In this document: positions 56,180 to 64,000 of the stretch, piece by piece | Layout: every line of letters begins with the position of its first letter | Position numbering within the stretch: position 1 is the stretch's first letter | Source: Streptomyces sp. NBC_01198 | Lineage (GTDB): Bacteria; Actinomycetota; Actinomycetes; Streptomycetales; Streptomycetaceae | Length of the DNA: 64,000 bases | NCBI RefSeq assembly: GCF_036010485.1 | Contig: NZ_CP108568.1 | Coordinates: 3,665,001 to 3,729,000 of the forward strand | Reading direction: 5' to 3' | Program-made: the position numbers and the translations under genes | Notes under the pieces: generated by a model | Told to the model about the DNA's origin: nothing | The model's input: the letters and a program-made list of their open reading frames with translations, nothing else | The model's database searches: none

Positions 56180-56959
56180 CTAGCCGCGTACGTGCAGGCC
56201 GAAGCCCTGGCGGCCTGGTGCTTCCAGGCCCTCCTTCAACCGCAGTGCGGGGATCTCGTAGTCGCCGAAGTTCTGGCGCCGGAACGGGATCGGCTCGGTG
56301 GTCTCCAGTGAGAGCAGCCGCTCCTTCCATGCCTTCGCGGCGTCATCGATGTCGCCGTCGGTGAGCTTGTCGGTGCCGTACAGCACGAACGGCGGCAGGA
56401 CCTCCAGGCCCGGGTAGTAGAGGATCCCGTGGTGGATCGGGTACAGCAGGTCCTCGATCGGGCCGTTGATCCCGCGGTCGGTGTAGTGGGATTCGGGGCC
56501 CCCGACGGTCACCGACAGGATCGCCCGCCGCCCCAGGAGCGTCCCCTCGCCGAAGCGCTCGCCGTACCGGGTCTCGTCGTGCACGCCGACGCCGTACGCG
56601 AAGTGGAAGGAGAACACCCGGTCCACCCAGCCTTTGAGGATGGCCGGCATCGTGTACCACCACATCGGGAACTGGAAGACGACCGTGTCGGCCCACAGCA
56701 ACTTCTCCTGCTCGGCCGCCACGTCGGGGGTGAGCGCGCCGGCGTCGTACGCCCCGGCCGAACTCGGGATTACCCGGAGTGGGTTCGTGGCGTGCTCGCC
56801 GAAGTCCGCCGCGTCCACCACGGCCTTCCAATTCATCGCGTAGAGGTCGCTCACCCGCACCTCGTGACCGGCGGCCCGGAGGGTGGAGACGGCGAGGTCC
56901 CTCAGCGTGCCGTTAAGCGAGCGGGGTTCGGGGTGGGCGTAGACGATGAGCACCTTCAT
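56180..56959 (-). CDS. NAD(P)H quinone oxidoreductase (flavodoxin-fold, modulator of drug activity type)
   Basis: The 259-residue protein begins 'MKVLIVYAHPEPRSLNGTL', the FMN-phosphate loop, and has 'FQFPMWWYTMPAILKGWVDR' and 'LSVTVGGPESHYTDRG', all hallmarks of NQO/MdaB-type flavodoxin-like enzymes. These reduce quinones by two electrons. ATG 56959 matches the family start. The divergent XRE regulator 146 bp away probably controls it. Confidence 0.85.
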   Translation of the reverse strand: MKVLIVYAHPEPRSLNGTLRDLAVSTLRAAGHEVRVSDLYAMNWKAVVDAADFGEHATNPLRVIPSSAGAYDAGALTPDVAAEQEKLLWADTVVFQFPMWWYTMPAILKGWVDRVFSFHFAYGVGVHDETRYGERFGEGTLLGRRAILSVTVGGPESHYTDRGINGPIEDLLYPIHHGILYYPGLEVLPPFVLYGTDKLTDGDIDDAAKAWKERLLSLETTEPIPFRRQNFGDYEIPALRLKEGLEAPGRQGFGLHVRG

Positions 56960-57105
56960 TGTTGTTCCCTTCGAACGAGGTGTGCGTCGCCACACATGCT
57001 CGGCCGCCGCGGCCACCTCATACAGGGGCGCCTCTTCCGTCGGACGGGACTTCCTGGTATCGGCAGGACCACCCTCACGCGCACCGCCGACGCCATACTT
57101 GGGCC

Positions 57106-57954
57106 ATGGGCGATCTCGCGAGCTTCCTTCGGACCAGGCGTTCCCGGGTCGACCCGGCGGCCGTCGGCATCCCCACCGACAGCCGCCGCCGGGTCGAAGG
57201 GCTGCGGCGCGAAGAGGTCGCGCACCTGTCCGGTGTCAGCGTCGACTATTACGTACGCCTGGAGCAGGGCCGCGCGACGCAGCCGTCCGAGCAGGTCCTC
57301 GACGCGCTCGCCCGCGTCCTCGGCCTCGACGAGACCGAACGCGAGCACCTTGCCCGGCTCGCCCGGCAGCGCCGCAGCCGCGCGAAGGCGCCGAGCGGGC
57401 GGGTCCGGCCGGAGCTGTTGCGTGTCCTCGGCCTGGTCCCCGACGCACCCGCGCTGATCATGGACCACCGCATGGACGTACTCGCCGGCAACCGCCTCGC
57501 CAGGCTCCTCTACGGCCGACCGATACCGGGCCTGAACACCGCACGGCACCTCTTCCTGGAGGAGACCGAGCGCGGCCTCTACGCGGACTGGGAGACATGC
57601 ACCCTCGACGTGGTCGGGCACCTGCGCCTGGCCGCCGGCAAATACCCCCAGGACCCGCGCCTGGCCTCCCTCATCGGCGAGTTGGCGATGGGCAGCGACC
57701 GCTTCCGCCACCTGTGGGCCCGCGCGGACGTGCGCGCCCGCACACATGGACGCAAGGCCTATCGGCACCCGCTGGTCGGACTACTGGAACTGCACCAGGA
57801 GAACTTCGCGCTGCCGGACGAATCAAGCATGGAACTGGTGGTGCTGTCCGCGGCCCCGGGCAGCCCCGCGGAGGACGCGCTGCGCCTGCTCTCGAGCCTG
57901 GCCCCGGACGGCGGTGACGCGCATCCCGCGCCGAGCGCGGAGGTCCGCGAGTAA
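57106..57954 (+). CDS. XRE regulator with MmyB-type ligand-binding domain
   Basis: The 282-residue protein has an N-terminal HTH ('LRREEVAHLSGVSVDYYVRL', with the typical 'EQGRATQPSEQVLDALARVL'). A C-terminal MmyB-like PAS-fold domain follows (about 100-270, 'LIMDHRMDVLAGNRLARLLY', 'HPLVGLLELHQENFALPDE'). The two-domain layout is common beside oxidoreductase genes, here a divergent quinone reductase. ATG 57106 ('MGDLASFLRTRR') matches the family; the upstream extension to 56959 has no conserved residues. Confidence 0.85.
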   Translation: MGDLASFLRTRRSRVDPAAVGIPTDSRRRVEGLRREEVAHLSGVSVDYYVRLEQGRATQPSEQVLDALARVLGLDETEREHLARLARQRRSRAKAPSGRVRPELLRVLGLVPDAPALIMDHRMDVLAGNRLARLLYGRPIPGLNTARHLFLEETERGLYADWETCTLDVVGHLRLAAGKYPQDPRLASLIGELAMGSDRFRHLWARADVRARTHGRKAYRHPLVGLLELHQENFALPDESSMELVVLSAAPGSPAEDALRLLSSLAPDGGDAHPAPSAEVRE

Positions 57955-58432
57955 TCCCTACGGGCCTGCCACGGACCGGGCGCGGGCGGACCAGCGGCGC
58001 GCTGCCGCCTCCTACCGGGGATCCGGCGTCGCAGGCGAACGGAAGAATGACCGCGGGCGCGGACCGCGAGAGGGAGACCGCACGGGCGGGGGCCCCAGAC
58101 GGAGTTGTGGCACGCGGCCATCACTGCGAGAGACGCCCCCGGCGTCCGAGTGGGCGACGGGACTGCGCAGTCTGCCTGGCGCCCTGCCGGGGGTGGCCCG
58201 GAGTCGGTGCCGGGGAGGCGGCGGGGGCGACACGCCCGGTTGGGATCCGCGGTACGGCCGGCCGCGCGTCGTGGGCGTGGTTCGCGCGGCGGCCCGGTCC
58301 GGGGGCGTCCGGGGCACGCTGCGGGCCGCTGACCTCGTGCTCGCCGCCGAGGGGGGCGCTCCCGGGCCATCAAGTGCGGGAAGGGGCTCCGCTTGTACTG
58401 TGCAGGCCTGAACATCTGAAAGGAAAACCGTC
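57955..58432. other. Intergenic stretch before the aldo/keto reductase gene
   Basis: No gene can be supported in these 478 bp. Long frames on both strands are low-complexity Gly/Pro/Arg. The reductase promoter should lie in the right-hand 80 bp, where TTGTACTGTG is the least GC-rich patch. Confidence 0.45.
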
Positions 58433-59368
58433 GTGAAGACCTTCACCATGCCCGGCACCGACATCCTCGCGCCGAACGTCGTGCTCGGCCTGATGCGTAT
58501 CGCGGACAAGAGTGATGAGGACATCCGCGCACTCGTCAGCACCGCGCGGGACGCGGGCATCGACTTCGTCGACCATGCCGACATCTACGGGGGCAAGCTC
58601 CACGAGTGTGAACGGCGCTTCGCCGACGCGATGGCGCTGAGCCCGTCGCAGCGCGACGAGATCACGATCCAGACCAAAGCGGGGATCGTGACGGACGGGC
58701 CGTACTACGACTTCTCCTACGAGCACATCATCGAGTCGGTGGAGGGCTCGCTCGCGGCCCTGCGGACCGACCGCATCGACATCCTGCTGCTGCACCGCCC
58801 CGACGCGCTGGTCGAGCCCGAGGAGGTGGCCCGCGCCTTCGACGAGCTCGAGTCGTCGGGGAAGGTGCGCGCCTTCGGTGTCTCGAACCAGACTCCGCGC
58901 CAGATCGACCTGCTGCGCACGTACGTGCGCCAGCCCATCGTGGCCAACCAGCTTCAGCTCTCGATCACGCACGCGCCGATCATCGCCCAGGGGGTCGCCG
59001 CGAACATGCTCGCCGAGCAGCAGGCGGTCGGCCTCGACGGCGGAGGGATCGTCGACTACTGCCGCCTGAACGACATCACCATCCAGGCGTGGTCGCCCTT
59101 CCAGGCCGGCTTCTTCACGGGTGTCTTCCTCGGCTCGCCGGACTACCCCGAGCTCAACGCCGTGATCGACCGCCTCGCCGGCCAGTACGACGTCCCCGCC
59201 ATCGCGATCGCGACGGCCTGGATCACCCGCCACCCCGCTCAGATGCAGGTCGTGCTCGGCACCACCAGCCCGGAGCGCGTCGCGGGCGCCGCCCAGGGCT
59301 CCGACCTGCGGCTCACCCGGGCCGAGTGGTACGAGCTGTTCCGCGCCGCGGGCCACATCGTTCCCTGA
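58433..59368 (+). CDS. Aldo/keto reductase
   Basis: The 311-residue protein is a (beta/alpha)8 AKR: 'GIDFVDHADIYGG' with catalytic Asp and Tyr, 'TIQTKAGI' with the Lys, 'ILLLHRPDALVEPEEV' with the His, and 'VRAFGVSNQTPRQ'. The NADPH-binding tail 'VVLGTTSPERV' is near the end. It resembles the YdhF-type oxidoreductases in motif order. GTG 58433 follows an AAAGGA ribosome-binding site. Substrate unknown. Confidence 0.9.
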   Translation: MKTFTMPGTDILAPNVVLGLMRIADKSDEDIRALVSTARDAGIDFVDHADIYGGKLHECERRFADAMALSPSQRDEITIQTKAGIVTDGPYYDFSYEHIIESVEGSLAALRTDRIDILLLHRPDALVEPEEVARAFDELESSGKVRAFGVSNQTPRQIDLLRTYVRQPIVANQLQLSITHAPIIAQGVAANMLAEQQAVGLDGGGIVDYCRLNDITIQAWSPFQAGFFTGVFLGSPDYPELNAVIDRLAGQYDVPAIAIATAWITRHPAQMQVVLGTTSPERVAGAAQGSDLRLTRAEWYELFRAAGHIVP

Positions 59369-59398
59369 ATCCGGGGAGCGGCGGCATCCGATCGGTGC

Positions 59399-60658
59399 TC
59401 ACCCGGGAGTGGCTGTACGCCGGGGTCGTACGGTGGCCCGGCCGGCCGCCGCCGGGACCGATCGCCGCCGGGGCGGACGGCCGTGGCGGCCGGCCGCCGC
59501 GGCCGCGGCCAGCGTCGCAAGGGCGAGGGAGCCCCAGAGCGTGGCGGAGCCGTGGGCGGCCAGGGTGGTCATGACGGCGGGGGAGATCGCGAGGCCCAGG
59601 CCGCTGGAGAGCTGGAGCCGGGCCAGCGCCCGGCCCAGCGCCTGCGGTGGTGCGGTGGCGGCGACGAGCGCGGTGGCGCTGCCGGCGTAGAGGACCTCGC
59701 CGAAGGTGCACAGCGCGGACACCGCGGTGATCACGGGTGCGGCCAGGCCGTGGTGCAGCGGCGTCGCCAGCAGGAAGCCGAGGTAGGAGAGGGTGAGGAT
59801 GATCCCCGCCGCCATCAGGGTGATGTGGCGGGGGAAGCGGGACATCCTGACGGTGACGCCGACCTGCAAGGCGACCACGAGCACCGTGTTGAGGACGAGC
59901 ACTCCCGCCGACCAGACCGGGGAGGCGTGCACCTGGGTCGCCAGGACCAGGGGAAGGGCGACCTCGGGGACGTTGAGGCAGAAGGCGAAGACGACGTTGG
60001 CCAGCAGGACGGCGCGCATGGACGGGGCGGGCGCGGCCGGCGCGGCGGAGGACGGGCGGGCGGGCGGAGCGGCGGAGACGTGGACCGACCAGGCCAGGAC
60101 GGCAGCGGTGGCGTAACCGACGGCGGTGGCGGCGGCCAGCCCTTTCAGTGCCGTGGTGCCGCCGGCCAGGCATGCGGCGGCGACCAGCGCGCCGATGCCC
60201 ATCCCGGCGTTGCGCACCGACCTCGCGGCGGCCAGGGCGGCGTCCCGGGTACGGCCGGTGGAGACGGTGGCGATGAGTGCGGCGTGCGCGGCGGGCCACG
60301 CCTGGTTGCCGATGCCGAGGAAGAGCGCGGCCGCCGCGAACATCCCCGGGTTCCCGCCGGGGGTGGCCAGCAACAGCAGCACGCCGAGGATGCGTACCAG
60401 CATGGCCGCGGCCACGGCGTCGCTGCGCGCGCCCCGGTCCAGCCAGCGGCCGACTGCGGGCGTGCAGGCCAGACCGGTGACAATGCCCGCGGTCATGGCG
60501 ATGCCGGTGGTGGTGGCGGACAGCCCGACCACCTTGATGCCGTAGAGCAACAGGAACGGCCGCAGCATGCCGGTGCCGAGCGCGTCCACGGCCACGGCGA
60601 CGGTGTATCGGGGACCCCCGGAGGCCTGAACGAGTCCGCGGGGCAGGGTGATCGTCAT
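59399..60658 (-). CDS. MFS transporter
   Basis: The 419-residue protein shows about 12 hydrophobic segments. An N-terminal MFS motif-A-like loop follows helix 2 ('VGRWLDRGARSD'), and a central cytoplasmic loop lies near residue 200. Such exporters carry drugs or metabolites by proton antiport. ATG 60658 ('MTITLPRG') is chosen. It diverges from an ArsR-type regulator, with a palindrome between them, so ligand-controlled efflux is likely. Confidence 0.85.
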   Translation of the reverse strand: MTITLPRGLVQASGGPRYTVAVAVDALGTGMLRPFLLLYGIKVVGLSATTTGIAMTAGIVTGLACTPAVGRWLDRGARSDAVAAAMLVRILGVLLLLATPGGNPGMFAAAALFLGIGNQAWPAAHAALIATVSTGRTRDAALAAARSVRNAGMGIGALVAAACLAGGTTALKGLAAATAVGYATAAVLAWSVHVSAAPPARPSSAAPAAPAPSMRAVLLANVVFAFCLNVPEVALPLVLATQVHASPVWSAGVLVLNTVLVVALQVGVTVRMSRFPRHITLMAAGIILTLSYLGFLLATPLHHGLAAPVITAVSALCTFGEVLYAGSATALVAATAPPQALGRALARLQLSSGLGLAISPAVMTTLAAHGSATLWGSLALATLAAAAAAGRHGRPPRRRSVPAAAGRATVRPRRTATPG

Positions 60659-60697
60659 GCCGCCACCGTGCGCGGCCGCGCACCGACCGGTCACGTG

Positions 60698-60718
60698 GGT
60701 TGACGGTTCGCGTCAACC
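60698..60718. promoter_or_regulatory. Palindromic operator between MFS and ArsR-type genes
   Basis: GGTTGACG-N5-CGTCAACC has perfect 8-nt arms and lies 40 bp from each start codon. It is a plausible binding site for the divergent regulator. Confidence 0.6.
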
Positions 60719-60757
60719 GGAGCGGGGCGGACCGCGTCGATCGGTGATGATGGATCG

Positions 60758-61843
60758 GTGACCCTGCACATCGACATCGCCGGAGTACCACCGGAGCGGC
60801 TGTCCTTCGCCGCCTCGCCGCTCGCCGAGCTGACGGCGATGCTCCACGTGCTCGCCGCTCCGGACCACCACCCGCACCTGGCGGCGTGGGCGGCGGGTGT
60901 CCGGACGGCGCTCCGCCCGGAACTGGCGGAGCGGCTGCAGGAGGCCGAATTCCTGTGGCGCTCGTCACGCGCGGACTTCCTGCTGCCCGCCAGGCCGCGG
61001 GCGACCCTCGCCGAGGAACTCGACGACATCGACGAGGTCGACGACGACGCCTACGTGACCTCCGCGCTGATCACGACCTGCGGCAGCAGCCGCCTGTTCT
61101 TCACCGGGCCGTCCCCGCTCGCCGACGCCGGAGCCCGCGAGCGGGCACTGGACCGGGCGCAGGCGCGGGGCACCGTCCAGGAGGCGTTCGCGGAACGCCT
61201 GCTGAAGGACCCGGCCGGCGTCCGGGCCCGGGTGCGCGAGACGCTCCGGCAGTGCGGCGAGGCGTTCTTCGACGCCGCCTGGCCGGGCATCACCGCCCAG
61301 CTGGCGGCGGACATACGTCTCAAGGCCGACCTCAGGGTCCGGCAGGGACTCGGCCCGGCTCTGGCCTCGGTCTCGGCGGCCGTCACCCTGGACCACGACG
61401 GCGAGCGGATCCTGGTGGACAAGCTGCAGGACAACGCGACCAGCGCGCGCGGATCGGGCGTCACGTTCATCCCCAGCGTGTTCGGGCATCCGCACCTCGT
61501 CGCGGTGCACTCCCCCGGCCGCCGGCCCACCCTGCAGTATCCGGTCGCGGCAGGCAGCACGTCCGGGCAGGTGCCGCTGGAAACGGTGCAGCTGCGGGTG
61601 GAGGCGCTGGCCCACCCGGTCAGGCTGCGGCTGATACGCACCCTCGCCCGCGGCCCCCACACCACCGGCGAGCTGGCGGACGCGTGGGGCCTGACCCCGC
61701 CCGAGGTGTCCCGGCACCTGGCGCTGCTGCGCCGGGCCGGCCTGGTCACCTCCCGCCGCCGCGGCCGCTACGTCCACTACGCCCTCGACCTCACCGCCAC
61801 CGCGACGCTGGGAGCGGACCTCCTGGCGGCGGTGCTGCGCTGA
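60758..61843 (+). CDS. ArsR-type regulator with DUF5937 domain
   Basis: The 361-residue protein has a DUF5937-type N-terminal region ('VPPERLSFAASPLAELTAML'). A C-terminal winged helix follows ('EALAHPVRLRLIRTLARG', 'TTGELADAWGLTPPEVSRHL', 'GRYVHYALD'). No ArsR metal-binding cysteines are evident, so a small-molecule or protein signal is more likely than metal. GTG 60758 is used. The divergent MFS gene is the probable target. Confidence 0.85.
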   Translation: MTLHIDIAGVPPERLSFAASPLAELTAMLHVLAAPDHHPHLAAWAAGVRTALRPELAERLQEAEFLWRSSRADFLLPARPRATLAEELDDIDEVDDDAYVTSALITTCGSSRLFFTGPSPLADAGARERALDRAQARGTVQEAFAERLLKDPAGVRARVRETLRQCGEAFFDAAWPGITAQLAADIRLKADLRVRQGLGPALASVSAAVTLDHDGERILVDKLQDNATSARGSGVTFIPSVFGHPHLVAVHSPGRRPTLQYPVAAGSTSGQVPLETVQLRVEALAHPVRLRLIRTLARGPHTTGELADAWGLTPPEVSRHLALLRRAGLVTSRRRGRYVHYALDLTATATLGADLLAAVLR

Positions 61844-62142
61844 GGCCGCCGGTGGCCCCTGGCAGCAGGTCGCGCGTCCGACTGGCGCTGGGAGGTGGCG
61901 CTCCCGGCAACAGGTCGCGCGTCCGACGGGCGGCGAGGCCCGCCGGCGCCACCTCGCGCGAACGCCCTACAGCTGGATCCCGGTGTCCAGCGCGGACACG
62001 CGGTGCCCGGAGACCTCGCCGCCCCCGCCGACCTCGTCCAGCGCCTGGAGCGCTCGCGAGTTCCACGGTCGGCGCCGGGAATCCGTGAGCGTTCCCGGGG
62101 AGCCGGCCCGGCGGACGACGGGCCGCCGGCGCCCATAAGGTA
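61844..62142. other. Intergenic region with a 22-bp direct repeat
   Basis: The 22-nt words at 61861-61882 and 61906-61927 (GGCARCAGGTCGCGCGTCC plus GAC) differ at one base. The minus strand near 61970-62060 reads like a short decayed gene end ('LDEVGGGGEVSGHRVSALDT'), which is weak evidence for a relic. No intact gene is present. Confidence 0.4.
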
Positions 62143-62171
62143 CTGACGCGGCTACGGATGGTTGCTAGGTT
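62143..62171 (+). promoter_or_regulatory. Promoter of rhs3
   Basis: CTGACG and TAGGTT are spaced by 17 nt, sharing the 21-bp block TACGGATGGTTGCTAGGTTC(G) with the rhs2 promoter. Confidence 0.6.
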
Positions 62172-62207
62172 CGAGAGCACTGGCCTGCTGCCGTGGGGGT
62201 GGGGCGT

Positions 62208-64000
62208 ATGGGCTTCAAGTCGTTCGTCAACAAGCTCGGGGACGGTGTCGAGCACGGCGTCGACAAGGTCAAGAAGAAGGCCGGCGAGCTCGTCGACGAC
62301 GGGGCTCATCTCGTCGGCGACGGCCTCGACCACGTCGGCCTGGACGATGCCGCGGACTGGGCCGAGGACAAGGGCGACCAGATCGCGGACGACCTCGGCG
62401 CCCACGTCGCCGAGCAGCAACTCGGGCAGACCGACGACCCCAAGGAGTTGCTGCACGGCGAGTCGGGGAAGATCCAGGACGTCGCCCTCCACCTCGGGAT
62501 GCTGTCCAAGGCGTTCGAGACGGGGCACACCGGCCTGATACCTACAACGCGTCCGTCGACCGCTACCACGACGACGTCAAGGCCTACAACGACAAGGTCG
62601 ACGACGGCAAGGATCCCGGCGCCGAACCCGTCGCCCCGGGCGCTTTCACCGACCCCGGCGCTGCGGACAGGCAGAACGCCCGGCAGACCCTGGAAGCCGC
62701 CCGCAAGCAGCGCGACACCGCCGCCGGACAGGCCGAGACCGCGGTCAGGACGGCAACCGCCCTGGCCCCGGCCAGGCCGGACTTCTCCGACCGGATGGTG
62801 AACGACTTCGGCAACGTCCTCATGGCCCTCGCCACCGACGGCGGCAGCGCGGGAGCCAAGGCCGCCGAGAACATCGCCAAGGACGCCGCGGAAGGCGCCG
62901 GCGAGCAGGCCGCCAGGGACGCCGCTCGCGCCGCTGCCCAGGACCCGCTCAAGGCGGGGATCCGCAAGGGCGCGAAGGACTGCGTGGGCGACCCGATCGA
63001 CGTCGCCACCGGTGACGTGCTCCTCACGCAGATCGACCTGACCCTCCCGGGAACCCTCCCCCCTCGTCCTCGAACGCACCCACCTGTCCTCGTACCGCAC
63101 CGGCCGCCTCTTCGGCCCGTCGTGGGCCTCCGCTCTCGACCAGCGCCTCGAACTCGACGCCCAGGGCACGGTGTTCGTCACCGATGACGGCGCCGTGCTG
63201 CTCTACCCGGTGCCGGAGCCGCACGTGCCCGTTCTGCCGCTCGCGGGACCCCGCTGGCCGCTGGAGTGGGACGGCGTCCCCGGCAGCCCCCTGCGCATCA
63301 CCGATGCCGGCATACCCCGCGGGATCCGGCACTCCGGCGGCTACCAGGTCCCGGTCGACACCGCCGGGGGCCGCGTCACCGGGCTGCGCCTCCTCGGGGG
63401 CGACCGGAGCGACGTCCAGGTGCGCGCCTTCGGGTACGAGTCCGGCGGGCACCTCGGCGAGGTCGTCAACTCAGCCGGGCAGCCCTATCGGTTCACCTAC
63501 GACCGGGCCGGCCGCATCACGTCCTGGACCGACCGCAACGACGCCGCCTACCACTACGCGTACGACTCCGGTGGCCGCTGCGTCGCCACGCACGGGCCCG
63601 ACGGCCACCTCGACAGCACTCTGAGCTATGACGACGCCGCCCGCACCACCGTGTTCACCGACTCGCTGGGCCATCGGCGCACCTATACCCACAACACCGC
63701 GTACCGCCTCGTCGCCGAAACCGATCCGCTCGGCCACACCACCACCCGCCAGTGGGACACCGAGAACCGGCTGACCGCGATCACCGACCCGCTGGGCAGG
63801 ACGACGCGTTACGCCTACGACGGCCCTTCGCACGCGCAGCCGTCGGTCATCACCCAGCCGGACGGCACGTCGGCGACGGCCACCTACAAGGCCTGGGGAC
63901 GGCCGCTCGCCGTCACCGATCCGGGCGGCGGGGTCTGGCGGCACACCTACGACGAGCGCGGCAACCTGGCGTCCCTGACCGACCCTTCGGGAGCCGCGAC
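62208..64000 (+). pseudogene. Rhs3, decaying Rhs toxin gene running off the window
   Basis: The start ('KLGDGVEHGVDKVKKKAGEL') is very close to Rhs2, but several lesions are visible by comparison. At about 62540 the WXG-like segment is deleted and the frame shifts. An in-frame loss follows 'MVNDFG' (about 62815). One C is inserted in a C-run at about 63060, before 'LVLERTHLSSYRTGRLF'. About 50 codons are missing near 63305. YD repeats then continue to the window end ('DPLGRTTRYAYDG'). As it stands no complete export signal can be made. The C-terminal toxin lies outside the window. Confidence 0.8.

Noticed and set aside
61861-61927. 22-bp direct repeat as a CRISPR or att pair
   Set aside because: Only two copies 45 bp apart without palindrome or relation to the tRNA sequence; probably a local duplication.

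Overview
The window is high-GC actinomycete DNA, almost certainly Streptomyces or a close relative. The indicators are strong third-codon GC bias, many GTG starts with 4-nt GTGA/ATGA gene overlaps, an HspR-type dnaK-grpE-dnaJ-hspR operon with HAIR operators, a LAXTG-type wall-anchor signal, and XRE/TPR and NB-ARC/TPR regulators.

Left part (1-12 kb). This stretch is partly eroded. It has a HEAT-like repeat protein, a PIN-toxin remnant, an SGNH hydrolase divergent from a WYL regulator (with a palindromic operator between them), a secreted wall-anchored protein, a TetR remnant and a small membrane protein. It then runs into a broken polysaccharide-degradation locus: a frameshifted acetylxylan esterase-like gene, a frameshifted DUF2264 gene, and two truncated carbohydrate-enzyme C-termini meeting head to head near 11.08-11.10 kb.

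Core part (12-26.6 kb). An NAD-binding dehydrogenase and a YbjN protein come first, then clpB and the dnaK-grpE-dnaJ-hspR heat-shock operon with HspR-box inverted repeats upstream of clpB and dnaK. A large membrane Fe-S oxidoreductase, a Yip1 protein, a DUF2000 protein, dcd and a zinc-ribbon protein follow. This part ends at tRNA-Gly(CCC).

Accessory part (26.7-53.4 kb). The 3' 44 bp of the tRNA-Gly gene is repeated exactly at 47155 and in degenerate form at 52840 and 53379. This fits two or more genomic islands accreted at the tRNA, although no integrase is visible. Island 1 carries a three-repeat type I-E-like CRISPR remnant, an XRE/TPR regulator with an APH-fold kinase, and a translationally coupled seven-gene operon at 29889-34725. 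That operon encodes an HATPase, an XRE protein, a thymidylate-synthase homologue with altered substrate-site residues, an NDP kinase, a radical SAM enzyme, a DEDDh exonuclease and a P-loop kinase. It reads like a pathway that makes a modified nucleoside triphosphate and is the best candidate here for an undescribed system. Beyond it are a broken type I restriction system (HsdR and an inverted HsdM truncated tail to tail) and an Rhs polymorphic-toxin locus. The Rhs locus has Rhs1 (lacking its N-terminus and split by an IS5-type element), an orphan toxin cassette fused to a Phd antitoxin fragment, several immunity genes and a Phd/VapC pair. Island 2 holds an intact 1571-residue Rhs protein with a T7SS/WXG-like N-terminus and its immunity gene.

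Right part (53.4-64 kb). Here lie an NB-ARC/TPR membrane protein, a quinone reductase divergent from an XRE regulator, an aldo/keto reductase, and an MFS transporter divergent from an ArsR-type regulator with a palindromic operator between them. The window ends inside a third, decaying Rhs gene that shares its promoter sequence with the intact one. Within the Rhs genes, the WXG-like N-terminus presumably directs export and the variable C-terminus is the toxin. The small gene directly after each is presumed to protect the producer.
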